Shown one piece after another: positions 49,430-60,778 of a stretch of 64,000 nt of DNA (position 1 is the first letter of the stretch; each line of letters starts with the position of its first letter). Source of the stretch: Istiophorus platypterus (Eukaryota > Chordata > Actinopteri > Istiophoriformes > Istiophoridae). The notes under the pieces are model-generated. The model had not been told where the DNA came from, made no database searches, and saw only the letters and a program-made list of their open reading frames with translations. Position numbers and translations under genes: made by a program. The stretch lies in assembly GCA_016859345.1 (NCBI GenBank), contig CM029126.1:4907501-4971500 (forward strand), given 5' to 3'.

Positions 49430-50065
49430 AACATTATCAATGATGTTACTGGAATCATTGGGTGTCTTTCCAATATCACGCCCCCCCTTCATCAAATTCC
49501 ATATAGAGTCTCTTTCTGCTGCGCTGGTGGTCTTACAAATGACTTTACCCTTCTTTTTTCCTTCAATGCCCAGTGTGCTGAGGGCTCTGGCCAGTGAAGA
49601 GGCAGCAAATCCTTTATATCCAACCTCTATCAGCAGACACTTTTCTCTGCATCGGCTGATAACATAATTTTTCTCAGTTTAGGTTGGTGGGGGTAATGTT
49701 CCGGGGGAACTTTAGCTGCCACTCCCGGGCTACAGATATTTCCCAGTCCTTTGTCAGGATTCCTGCAGATTTTCTAGTTGCTTGTGTTATTTGTTTCCCG
49801 GCTCTGACAAAGTTGATGCACTCAGAGGAGCGAGCTTGCTCATGGCGCCAACAGTATCTCCCATCTGTTAGGGCTTTTACGCAGCCACTCAGTATGCGCT
49901 TGAGTGTTCCATATCCTCAGCACATTGGGCAGGTTGGTGACTCTGTTTTGCCCCACATGTGGAGGTTAGCTCGGCCTGGTGACATGTCAGTGCACTGCCT
50001 GGAGGAGGAACTGTACTCTATGGGGCTCGGACTTCCACAGGTCTGCCAAGGTTACTTTCCTTTCA
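49430..50065 (-). pseudogene. C-terminal region of a second retroelement protein, broken
   Basis: The minus strand reads, with breaks: LADLWKSEPHRVQFLLQA (about 50050-49997), a frameshift, ANLHMWGKTESPTCPMC, a stop, GTLKRILSGC, ALTDGRYCWRHEQ, then WQLKFPRNI, a stop, CLLIEVGYKGFAASSLA and AAERDSIWNLMKGG. The CPxC...H...C arrangement followed by GRYxWRH and a basic C-terminus matches the zinc-binding C-terminal part found in many reverse-transcriptase-bearing proteins of fish and invertebrates. At least one frameshift and two stops make it dead. It is a different family from the adjoining LINE. Confidence 0.7.
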
Positions 50066-50109
50066 AGAGTGTTCTCCTGTGTTGTATGGGCTCATTGCGT
50101 CTACATTTA

Positions 50110-50599
50110 TTTTGGTGATGCACATTGATTTGGTGTAAGTAAGGGCCCTGTGAGACTTTCAGGCAGGCACCTCTGAGAACACCTATCTAACGAGAGGGCG
50201 GCTCTTGATACACCTGCTGGTAATCAACTGATTAGTTTTCAGTGTTGATGAAAGGTTAGAAACACTTGACCCTGAAGCCAGATGACCAGCGCACACTGAG
50301 TAAGTCACTAATGTTGTGAAATGTTTGTGCATTTGTACCCCCTGTGCTGAACCTGATAGTAGGTTAAGAGCTTTCTTACTGATTTGAAAATGTGTTTTGT
50401 ACCTGATGAACTCTTCTTTATATCTCCTTTTGTCTCCTGATGCATGTTCTTTTTTTCATAGTCTATTTATATTCAGCAAATCCCATGAAAAGACCAAAAC
50501 CAACAATGAATTCATCCCCTAAACAAGTGCTGTCTGTGTAGCAAAAAGCCTGATATAGCTAGTGCCAAAGATTATCTAAAAAGTACTAAAACCACATAA
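50110..50599. other. Unique or unrecognised non-coding sequence
   Basis: No gene is supported. It may be the remainder of the neighbouring element's insertion, but I recognise no motif. Confidence 0.35.
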
Positions 50600-50905
50600 A
50601 TGAGGCAGTGTGCACTGGTGTGGTTCCTCTGTACTATGAACAAGGTCAATCCCCGATACATTACCCTGGAGGCTAATCCAGGAAGCAGGTTTAACAGAAG
50701 TCTGAATTTAACCCTGAACTCTGACTTGACCAAACCAGAGATGGGAAACCCTGAGTTTTTGGCCCCTGAAAAGCTGATCAGAGTAAGTCCAGTAGACTCT
50801 GGGTATGATCGCAGTGAGTCAAGCGGGTGCATTGTGAATGAAATAAAAGGTGTCATCAGTGGGGCTCCTATACTACAAGTCACCATTGCAATGGGTAAAT
50901 AAAGA
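50600..50905 (+). mobile_element. Possible non-autonomous Harbinger-like repeat
   Basis: The words GGAGGCTAATCCAGGAAGCAG, GAATTTAACCCTGAACTCTG, GATGGGAAACCCTGAGTTT and GCTCCTATACTACAAGTCAC resemble termini and internal parts of fish PIF/Harbinger-type non-coding copies, with the cctgaactctga / aaccctgagttt inverted wording. Ends and target duplication were not resolved. The 100-codon frame across it is not a gene. Confidence 0.3.
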
Positions 50906-51760
50906 GCAGAGCCTCCAATTTAATACAGTGGAGCCACAGAAAGATTAATACGTGACAATGCACATTTATCTTTAAAAAACAGCAGCAGCAGTGAGAGCGC
51001 CTGAGTTGGAGTGGAGAAGAGAGTCAATATGTTAACACTATTACATTTTATTCAGCGTAGTCCACTCATTCATTATTTAGCAGGCTTGAATTTCCTTAAT
51101 GGATGATAAAGTGCCGGAGTCCCGCTGTTTGTTAAGTTACATTTTTCAATATCTTTATTCAGCTCTAACCTGACGAGGACAAAGTGACGGTGGCGGCAGA
51201 AGATGAAAATGTGGATCAAATAGGTAAGAGAAACGTTTATGACCTTTGGCCGTAGCCTGACCCAATATGATACAGTAACTAGGATACGATGTCACATCAG
51301 TCAACCCAATACAGCAGGAGAAACGTTTATTCATGGATCAGTGTCTTATGTGTCTAAAGCTTTAGACAGTAGTTTTTTTTCTTTTATTTACAGTGATTAA
51401 CAAAATAAATGTTAGTGTTGAAGTAAAATGACAAACTGACATTTGTCTCAATGTCCAGAGTGTGACAATGTTAGAAAGACGGACGGTGAATAAATTTTAT
51501 TCTGATCTGAGGATGAATCCTCTGTGTGATATTTGAATTGTAAAGACAGAGGTCGCTGTCTCTGTCCTTCCACTGACAGGGGATGGATCACAAAAGAGGT
51601 GACATAAGTAGAGATCGGTCTCGGGTACCAAACCAGTTTCCCAACAGAGGTTTTGATCTTCTCCTCCCGACATGCGGATTGTATGAATGAGGAAAGGAAG
51701 CGTTGTGCCAGACTCGTCCCCTCAGACTCGGCGGCAGTTGAGGAGACGGAGAGAAACTCT
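50906..51760. other. Unique non-coding sequence
   Basis: No gene is supported. A T-run lies at 51373-51383. The 120-codon minus frame (51448-51810) has no domain and runs into the repeat that follows. Confidence 0.35.
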
Positions 51761-51764
51761 GGGT

Positions 51765-52005
51765 TTGTGGGCACCGTCACAGTCTGGTTCGGTTTAGGCG
51801 ACAAAAACATACTTGGTTAGGTTTAGGGAAAATAAATAAATAAACAAAATTGTGGCTTAGAGGACGTTCGTCATCGTGGTTCCAGTTATCAAGGTGGTAA
51901 AACAGTCACAGATGAAGGAAATAACCGGTGCAGGGAATGAACAGCGGTCTCTCGTGTCCTCCTGCCAGTAAAACGTAACTATGGGTCGTAATGAGCCGCT
52001 GGCAC
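51765..52005 (+). mobile_element. Interspersed fish repeat (51.8 kb)
   Basis: The words GGCGACAAAAACATACTTGG, TTAGGTTTAGGGAAAA, GGTGGTAAAACAGTCAC, GGAAATAACCGGTGCAGGGA and GTCTCTCGTGTCCTCCTG match, with divergence, a dispersed percomorph family that carries these words in the same order. The class is uncertain. It has no coding part. Confidence 0.5.
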
Positions 52006-53529
52006 AGACAACCTATGGGGCTTTTTTTATTTCCTCCAAGAATAAATTAAAGTGATCTAATTTACCCTTATCTTAATCTCAGAGGACCCATTGTGTATTA
52101 ATCCACAGTCCCCAACAAATGCACTATTTACCACAGTTTTAGCAGCTTTTTGCTAAAGTCTGCAGTGCCCAGCTGTTTGAGGAAACCATGTATTTGAAAC
52201 TATGCAGCTTTATTTTTTTTTTTGAGATTCGCATCTTCAGTAGTCTTTTCATGGCTTAGAAAAATACAAAACATCAGCAGCCTCATCCTTTTAAAGATTT
52301 GTTTTGCCGATTCAACGAGCAAAGTGTCTCCGAGATCATTCGGTGATGAGTAAAATTCAATAAGTGCAACTCTTCTGTAAACACTTGTCCACGATGAGAG
52401 CAAAAACTGCCCAGTCAAATCACGACCCTGTGCTGCAACACAGTCAGACTCTTGCAGAAATGCCCTCCGCTCGGCGTTTGCGGGTGAAGCTCCTGTCGAG
52501 CAAATTGCCATTTTGGTTGTACTGCAGTGTGATAACATTGTATTTGACAGGTGATAGAGAGCAGGGAAGCATTAAGTAGACAGTGGTGGAGTGTGGTCCA
52601 TCTGTGAGGGGGAACGAGGCAGAGTGTGAGGCAGCCCCACAGGGCTTCCAGGCAGCTCAGGCAGCATTAGCGGGAGGTGTCCCTGCCTTTACCGCAGCTT
52701 TCACGCCTCACTCCTCTTCCGGCGCAAATCAGAGGTAACACAACTTATCCATTTGAGATATTGAGTCAATATGGAGATAAAGCCTGCACTTATGAGCCAC
52801 GGCCACGGAAAAGATCGGCAAGGGACCGGCAGCCTGTTTATCTGTCTCTCGCATTAGTGCGAACGGGTCGCTCGCTGCAGGTGGCATGAAATATTAAAAG
52901 GATAACCTCGTTTTGCCAACTGACCAGAGCAAAGTTGTCACGTGTGCCCTGGGGTCGGGTGAGGGCCTCTGGCTTATCGATTGAGTCTCTTGTTGTTTTT
53001 CCGCTGGGATCCCCGATTCAGAATCATCCCTCTGAGGCTACTTTCACATCTTATTAACCTCTGTATGGCTCTTCTGTGAGGACGTTTTTTTATTTTTAGC
53101 AGTCGAAAAACTGCACTTGAGGTTGTTTTTTGCTTTTAATTTAATTTTTTTTTTTTCTTGAACTCTTCCTGCTGGAAATGTGTTAACATTAGAGGCCAGT
53201 TGTATGTGCCGCCGCTTGCTCGTGCAAGTTGCAGTATAACCAGGGATTCAGCTTCTCCATGTGAAACCACGGTCTGCAAAGCAGCGCGGTCCCCGAAGCG
53301 TGATGGGCTACATCGGATCAGATAGATTGATCGGGTTTTTAACACTTTTAGGATTAGCGGCACTTACCTCAAAACCAGGCTGAAAAGTAGTGGTTCACTC
53401 CAAAGTCTCAAGTCTGTTACACCTGCAAGTGTTGCTGAGGATCTATATGTTGTTGTCAGAAATGTGGGGATAATAAATCAATAAGTCAGTAAAGGAAATT
53501 ATTTAAGCATGTGTGCAAAGAAAAATTGA
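52006..53529. other. Unique non-coding sequence
   Basis: No gene is supported. There are T-runs at 52209-52222 and 53145-53156. Parts at 52720-52900 are mixed unique sequence. No transposon is recognised. Confidence 0.4.
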
Positions 53530-53534
53530 GGTAA

Positions 53535-53725
53535 TTAGATTTAATTTTGGGAGTAACTTGACATTTTGGCAAATATTTTTTTTGCTCTCTAGCCAAGAGT
53601 TACATGATCAAGATCATTACTATTCTCCAATCTGTTCACTAAATATGATGCTAGAGCTTAATATGAAGCTATTTTAGCTTAGCATACGATTGATAGCAGC
53701 AGGGAACAGCTAACCTGGTTAAAAA
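53535..53725 (+). mobile_element. Interspersed fish repeat, same family as at 36.35 kb
   Basis: Here the family reads in the opposite direction: AACTTGACATTTTGGCAAAT, CCAAGAGTTACATGATCAAG, TAAATATGATGC, AATATGAAGCTATTTTAGC, TTAGCATACG and AGGGAACAGCTAACCTGG. These are the reverse-sense counterparts of the words in the copy at 36.35-36.61 kb. It is diverged and truncated. Confidence 0.65.
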
Positions 53726-54451
53726 GGTTTAAAAAAAAAAAAAAGTTGAAGAAATTTTTAAAAATCTTGCCAGGTTGATAAATGGCATGGGGTTATGTTC
53801 TGGGACTAATCCATGGCCGGTCTGCTGGTAACCTCGTGGTGACAGCAAAACTCCGGGAAGTCATCGTGCCTGGCCAACAAATGGCCGTATTTAGCATTTA
53901 CAGCAATGGCAGTTGTGTCCATCTTCTGATAAACTCTCTGCAAAAAGCAAGAAGTCAGTATGAGAAATGACATTGTTTCAGTGGCCATCCCATCCATAGA
54001 AACAGCTGAAATGGGATAAGGACAAAACACCATTGTGTATCCACAAATGGAGCGAGCAGTACGCCATCAGTAATTTAGAGTGATGGTGGCATTCTGTGTA
54101 TTTGAACACACTGTTCGTTCCCTAATGTCAAAGTAAACCTGAGCCACGAGGGTTCGGGAAATAAAACAGCTTTCAAGATATTCTGTTCATGGATCTAACT
54201 TCTCAGAGGCTTGACAGGCTGATGGCAGGTTCACATCCAGTCATTTGGGATCATTTTAAACGGTGAGAGAAGCCTTTTTGAAGGGCGTTTTTTACTCTCC
54301 ACATAAGTTGGAGGCACGTGATCTGATTCACAGTATTCGCTGCTGGCAGACGATCAGCGGCGCTGCGAGCTGCCAGAGCCGGCCCGGCCACGTGACCGGC
54401 TGGGAAGCGTTGACGGCGCCGATGGTTTTTGGAGTGAGTGGCAGCCGAGGC
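53726..54451. other. Unique non-coding sequence
   Basis: A short A-run at 53731-53745 may be the tail of the preceding repeat. Otherwise unique DNA with no gene or repeat recognised. Confidence 0.35.
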
Positions 54452-54511
54452 GGGGGGAGTGGAGGGAGGAGGGTTAACGCCGTGGGGGGAGGCGTTGGGG
54501 GGGGGGGGGGG
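54452..54511 (+). other. G-quadruplex cluster ending in G15
   Basis: Six or more G runs within 60 bp, the last being fifteen consecutive G (54497-54511). It is a strong G4 candidate and also a likely site of consensus error. Confidence 0.65.
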
Positions 54512-57500
54512 CTGTGTTTTTTCGGGGATGGGGGAGAGGAGGAGTTGGTGGGCAGCGGGTTGGGATCTGCGAGGAACAACAGCGTTGCTCCTGTGCGTCT
54601 GCTCCCTGACACTTCCCTAATCTGATAACGGATGAGGACAGGTTGCCTTCCCTGTACCTGGCAAGTACCTTCCCCAACCTGCACAGGCGGATTTCGAGGG
54701 ATAAGGCCAGGCTTGGCAAATGCCGGCGTCCTCTGGAGAATAGTTAAAGGGTGATTAATCATTGTTTAGGCGCAGAATGCGCGGGGAAGAATGGGAGAGC
54801 GGCGTTCCACACCTCTGAAGCAATTAATCCCTGTGATCTCCACCAGGTTTGTCTTGTAGATAAGTCAGGGTACAAAACTGTTCCTAATTCATCAACCCAC
54901 TCAAGCCATCCAGCATAGCACACAATTTATTTCCAATCATTTATAGTCAAATTTTTCTTAAAAATGGCTAACTTTTCCATATCCGAGTTTGCCTTATATT
55001 AGCTTCATATAAACTAAGTACCCCAGATTACAATGGAAATCTTGTTTTATTGTGCACATCTGGTGGAGTCACAAGGCATTTTCACATTCGCTGTCTGAAT
55101 TTTTGAGTGATTGTGGCATAAATCATTTTGCTAATCAGAAACATAAGTGACATGAAAGCATCTCCCCCCTTGGAACAAAGGAGCAACATATGGCTCTAAA
55201 AGCACTCAGGTCTTTTATTTCCAAGGTATATAACCTGTGCATAAACCAATATTATTGGACTGATTTGCATTTTTCTTTCATTCGGGGCTCTTTTTCAGAT
55301 CTCATATCTTTGCAGATGACTTCAATAATGGATAAGAAAAGCATCTCTCCCTCATTATATATTTGATTCTCAACTTGAGTGCAGTTAAGCAAAACATAAG
55401 ACGCGGCTCAATGGTTTGTTGCAAGGTGAATTATGGTGCCGCACTTTGTGATTCGAACAGAACATAGCCCGGCGCATGCATGACAGATTTATGTAAATAT
55501 GCGAGCCACCACCAAAAGTACAGTTCCCCCCTCTAATAAACTGCATTAACAGATGAACCAAAAACGACACTGATATGACAAGATGAATTCCTTTATTATG
55601 AGTGGGTTCTCTCTGGATCTCTCTGCATTGCTTCCAAATCATATTTGCCTCCCAAAATGGCGAGGGGGTGGGGTGGTGGGGGGGTGGGTACACATTCTTG
55701 CCAATAATAGTAAAATGGCTCCTGTTTTAATTGCATCATTACGTACCCAATATCAGCATCCTGCCTGCCAATATCAATATTGCCATAACATGGGTGGAAT
55801 ATAGATGACCCAGGGTATGCGTGGGTCTTCCATGAGTGCCTCCACGCCAGACTCATCCCATTGCCCGCTGTGCAGGGAATGGGAATGTAGGCCGGATAGC
55901 AGCTCGTCTTTCTAATGTCCCCCCATATTCCCTTAATTGCTGACGGATCTTGTTTGGATTTTGATAGCAGCTTGGAATCTGTGGTTGCTACACATAGGAA
56001 TTGATAGGCCTTGAGGGAAACATCATGTTACCCTCTACGTGTGTGTACGCGTCTGCATGACAGTGTGTTTGGTCGGTTGCGTGTGCCTATACATGTGTGC
56101 CCGCATCTGTCGGTCTGTATGTGCAAAGATCAGCTCTATTGTAGAAAAAAAATTAAAAGAGTGAAAAAATCAAGAGGCGCAGGGCTCTGCATAATGCATT
56201 CATACATTACGATGATGTAACTAATATAAATGGGGGTCAGTGGGGTCAAGTAGGCAGCACAGGGATACACAGAGCAGCTGGTTAACTGATGATGAGAACA
56301 CACGAGTTCCTCTGCACGTGGTTGTACAGGTTTGACTTTTTTACAAAGAGCAGACGCTTCTATAGACCTGGAGAAAAAATAATTAAAAATAAAGGCTGTT
56401 GTGCGTTTCATCATCCAGCTAAGCTGCACATATTGCGCGGCAGCAAACTTTAAAAAATTAGTATCTGCTTTGATGAAGGAAAATTACATCTTGTGGGTCC
56501 CACTTCGAATGCACTTCACATATCCATATTAATGCATTCAGGACTGGAGAGTGAAAGATAATTTTCCTGTTTAAATATTTCATTCTAGCTTAAAATTTAG
56601 CCCGTAATTAGAGCTCCCTAATGGCAAGAGCATCCAGTTTGTCCGTTTTAATTAGATTGTTGTTTAACTATTAATTATGTATCTTTGTGTCATATACTTT
56701 TGATGCGAACAGATGGCGCAGGGGTTAGTGGCAGGGTAGGATTGGGTGATGATTTATTTACCTGCACTCTGTTACCAGGATCCATACTTTACATCACTGT
56801 TCTTCTGCAGCTGATCTCGGGATCACCAGGTTTTCCAGTGTAGTGGCCTGCTGTAGCATTACGGCACAGGACAGTACAAGATGCAAATGTACGGGTAACA
56901 CAGGTGGATACACAATACTGCGAATAACAGGTATTTTGATTGATTCATTTGTCAGTGATTTGGTTGATTCATTAATTAAGCTATCAGAATAAATGAAAAT
57001 GTTGTTTGACTAGATATAAACGCAACAGATCCACACATTTAAGAAACTTAAAACGGGAATAGTTAAAGAATTTTTTACTTAAACTATTCATCAAATATCA
57101 ATATAGTTGCATCTGAATTTTCTGTTGATCGACTAATTGAGTGTGCTGTGCCACTGCACAGTGAAGTAGCTGCTTACACAAGATGTTTTCATATTTTTGT
57201 CTATGCGTTATCTTCTTCCAGTGAAGATAAATGTCAGTGTTGTTGGTTTTGCTGTTTGCAGAGTTGAAGTTTTAGTCAAAATAGGTTTAGATGCTTTGAT
57301 GCATGAAAAATTTAGCACTGAAAACATGATTCTAAGACTTGAAAGTAAAGAGAAAATACAGCAATCAAGAAATTTTCAATTAATAGCACGTGTTTATTTG
57401 CATTCCCCCGTCTAATTGGCTGTTTTGAATGTTTTGGATGCCAATAAGCTCTGACGATTCATTTCGACCCTTTGCTATTTACATCATCTGGTACCGGGTA

Positions 57501-58400
57501 AACATTTGTTCTCTTTGACTTGATGAATTGACTTATAATGCACATGTTTATATCTGCCTATCTGGTATTTTATCACCTATAGTAAATAATCAGCACTGAT
57601 TCAAAATTTTCCTTAGGGCCCTTTGTGGAAAACTCACGTTGGTAACAACTCTAAAGAATCATTCAACAACCAAAAAGCACCAGTGATTAACACAATAGAG
57701 CATAACAGAAAGCAAACACAGAGACAGACATTTGCAGGGCCCAACCCATTGTTTACAGCAGAGGTTTAAAGCTGCACTGTGGAGTATTCGTGTAAACAAA
57801 CAGTTATGTTTACCTTCAGTTTTTCTCCCCAAAACACAGCAAGGCCTTACAAACATGTTGAATGCATTTTCTTACCTATAAGAACTCGCAATACAACACA
57901 TGAAAACACAAGCACACAAAAACACATAGTACCTTTTAATTAAATGGTTTTACCATATATTTTTAATGTGTGGTTAGAGTGTAGCTTATATGGTTTTTAA
58001 AAACATATAGATTCTACTGATTTTCTAGAAATCAGGTTATTGTCAATGTAGAAATAAATACTGAAACAACAATGTAGTTAAGAGATGGCTGATAAGTGTT
58101 TTGTTTTCATTAATGTAACCAGAGTCCCATTACAAATGAATCGTTTTTAAAGAGCTTATAGAGTCAACTGAGAGTTGCAGCTCTTCAAGGTACCAGAGTG
58201 AAAAGAAGGAAAATTTGCAGCTTCTGTTTCTGGCTTTTTTTTTCCATTTATTTTTTCTGCTGCATTAACATTAATTTGAACATCTGAGGCCTTACACAGC
58301 AGTGAGTTCATTTATTTCTCCCTCTCTTTCCTGTACGACCTGCGAGAGTGAGACTCCCAACCTGGCAGGGTCGCCGTGATGCTCCGCCACGACCCGCGCA
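54512..58400. other. AT-rich, CNE-like non-coding interval
   Basis: No gene is supported. Parts at 55000-55350, 56430-56760 and 56930-57420 are complex and ATTA-rich with almost no simple repeats. A segment at 57760-57930 with CGTGTAAACAAACAG-type words may be an old repeat of unknown family. Confidence 0.35.
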
Positions 58401-59005
58401 CGAACTTCACGCACCGGCGAACCCTCGCCCCTTTAACCACCCGTCAACAACGGCACGAGTCCCCTGTTTTGTTTTTTTACTTTAATTCTGGAAGTTGTTT
58501 GCCACTCGTGTCTGGGTGGGTTTTTTTTCTGCACCTGGTTTGACTCTGGGCTGTACATTTGGCTGACTGTTATTTGTTTTGTCTCCTGATGATGGGGGCC
58601 TGTGATTGATGGACGGGGTCCAGGACATCTCCGATCGACAGCTGTTGATAGCTCTGAAATCGAGAGCAGCAGTCGGAGCGTAACAATGAGCTCATTGCGC
58701 TCTTGGCTTGGTCGCCAGCCCAGCAAAGCCCCGGCACTGGGGGGACTTGAATTTCAACTGGGGCCACAAATGTGAGTGCACATGGAAATTGTGCTGGGGT
58801 GGAGGGAAAGGGACTAAACTCGGAATATAGCCCCAATAATTACAATAATCATAGTAGCGGAGGAAAGAAAAGCTAAAATGAAAAACTGAATACATCTCTT
58901 GAGCAGCACAATTTTCCTTGAAATCACACTCGTTATGCTCATTCAGTATCTCGTTCAGTTCAGTTCCACGTACGTCTTTCCTGCATTTTGTATCAAGGTG
59001 GTGCT
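58401..59005. other. Unique non-coding sequence
   Basis: Mixed composition, no exon or repeat recognised. Three overlapping minus frames of 67-97 codons (58433-58895) show no domain. Confidence 0.35.
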
Positions 59006-59079
59006 TCAGCAGGAAAACCTCAAGCTAAAAGACGTGCGTGTGCACTGATGTGTTGCCTCATCAAAGCTTTCGTATGTTT

Positions 59080-59209
59080 TGGCGGCCATCTTCCCGTGCG
59101 CGCGCCCTCGACGACGTGCGTAGCCTCTGTTACGCACCACGAGAGCTTCTGCCGGTGAAACAGGCGAGAGCGAGGGTGAGAACGGGGTTTTATTGAGGGA
59201 ATCATTCAT
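59080..59209 (-). promoter_or_regulatory. CpG-rich segment with AAGATGGCCGCC start-type word on the minus strand
   Basis: On the minus strand, AAGATGGCCGCC (59092-59081) places an ATG in a YY1-like and Kozak-like context. It is preceded by a CpG-rich stretch with GCGCGCGC words (59097-59120). The frame from it runs 27 codons (to 59006), starts MAAKTYESFDEATHQC and has only a weak internal donor. It could be the first exon of a minus-strand gene or chance. The family is not recognised. Confidence 0.25.
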
Positions 59210-60600
59210 GGGGGTAAGATGTCAAATTTAAGCGCCAATACCCAAATGTGGGACCGGTTTTTGTCGGTCAGTCTCCTGGACACACCTGACATGAATTTTG
59301 GCCGTGTTTTGTTTTACCTTTTCCTGAAAATAATAATCACCAGAACTGCTGCTCATGTCAGATCCACTGGACAGCTAAGTGTGTGTGTGTGCTGGTGTGC
59401 GTTTTGCATGTTATCCCATGTATGTGCCGCAGGTTCATGATGGAGGTCGGCAGGTCAATGTTAGAATCAAGTGTCGCTCCATGTTGTGTTCCTGTCTTAA
59501 AGCTGTCCATACTTTAGCTGTAACTGGATGGTATCGTGTTGTTAAAAAAAAAAAAAAAAAAAGGCAGGAAAGAGGCTGTGGTTGGTTGCATGGGTTTGAT
59601 GCCCGAGCCCTCCGAGGTTACCCGAGCACCGAGCATCACATCTGAGCTCAAATTAGCATTCTGGGCAAGCTGAACTCCCCGAGCTTAATTAAGGTAAATT
59701 CAACATCCTAGTTCATCATCAGATTTTATATAATCTTAAAGCCAGTTGCGATTGTTTGGCAGCTGTTTATTTTCTTATATTAAAAAAGAAAACATTACAC
59801 TGTAGATGATTTGGCATCCCAGGATTTTGAATTTGAGCCCCCCTATTATGGGAAATCTGGGTTTGCGCTATGATTAAATGCTTAATAAAAAATTCATTGT
59901 TGTTGCCAACATCTGTATTGTACAGGCTAACGGCTCACTGGAGTGTGCGAGACTTGTGAAGTTTCCAAACGTGCCGTTGAGAACCCCCGGAAAGTTCACC
60001 TAAGAGTTTGCCTTCCTCATTACCAAGCTACTTCTGCGTCTGCGATTAGACTGAGAACATCTTTAATTGCTTTAAAATCTGAATGCATGATAAGAATGGA
60101 TTAATTTGATTTTTCTGTTCCTACAAGTAGCAGATGGTTTATGTCTTCAGAATGCTCATGTTGTAAAATGAGATCCCCAGCTTGTCTCTGATTGGTCACT
60201 GTTAATGAAGCATGCTGGGCTGATTATTGATTTAGAAAATGAGGACGACACAAGCACTGTGTGTGTTGCCGTAATAAATTAAAGGCGAGCTTTGTTTTAT
60301 AGTTGACAGAAACCTACCTTAAATAACAGCAAAATATTTGATTTCCCATTCAGGTGGTCTCCGGCCCGTCAAAGCAATTTTATTGTTTATTTTAAAACAG
60401 GCACTTTTATAGTTGCCACTAACAAGCAGATGGTCGACTTGACTTATTTGTGTTTTGTGTTTCTGAATGACCGATCAGATGCATGATGGGAAATGCAATG
60501 AGCTGCCTGTCAGGGAAGAGACAATTCACGGGAGAGGGCCCACAAAAGCTGTATACATTCCCAATTTACTCCCCATCTCTGCAGTTTTTAAGGTTAGTAA
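59210..60600. other. Unique non-coding sequence, CNE-like on the right
   Basis: Contains a poly-A run (59544-59562). The part at 59640-60420 is AT-rich, complex and repeat-free, with several ATTA cores. No gene is supported. Confidence 0.35.
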
Positions 60601-60623
60601 TTTTTTTTTTTTTTTTTTTTTTT
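60601..60623. repeat. T23 homopolymer
   Basis: Twenty-three consecutive T, 155 bp left of the GAG array. Confidence 0.88.
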
Positions 60624-60778
60624 GCATTATTATTGGCTGTTGCGAGAGCAGCTGTTCCCCAGCCTCCTTCCCTTCCCGAATTACCATCCTCACACAGACA
60701 GACAGGCAGCTGATGGGGAAACTCGCTGCGTGCATGAGGAGAACCAATTCAGCGATGAAACTAATGTGCTGCATCAAG

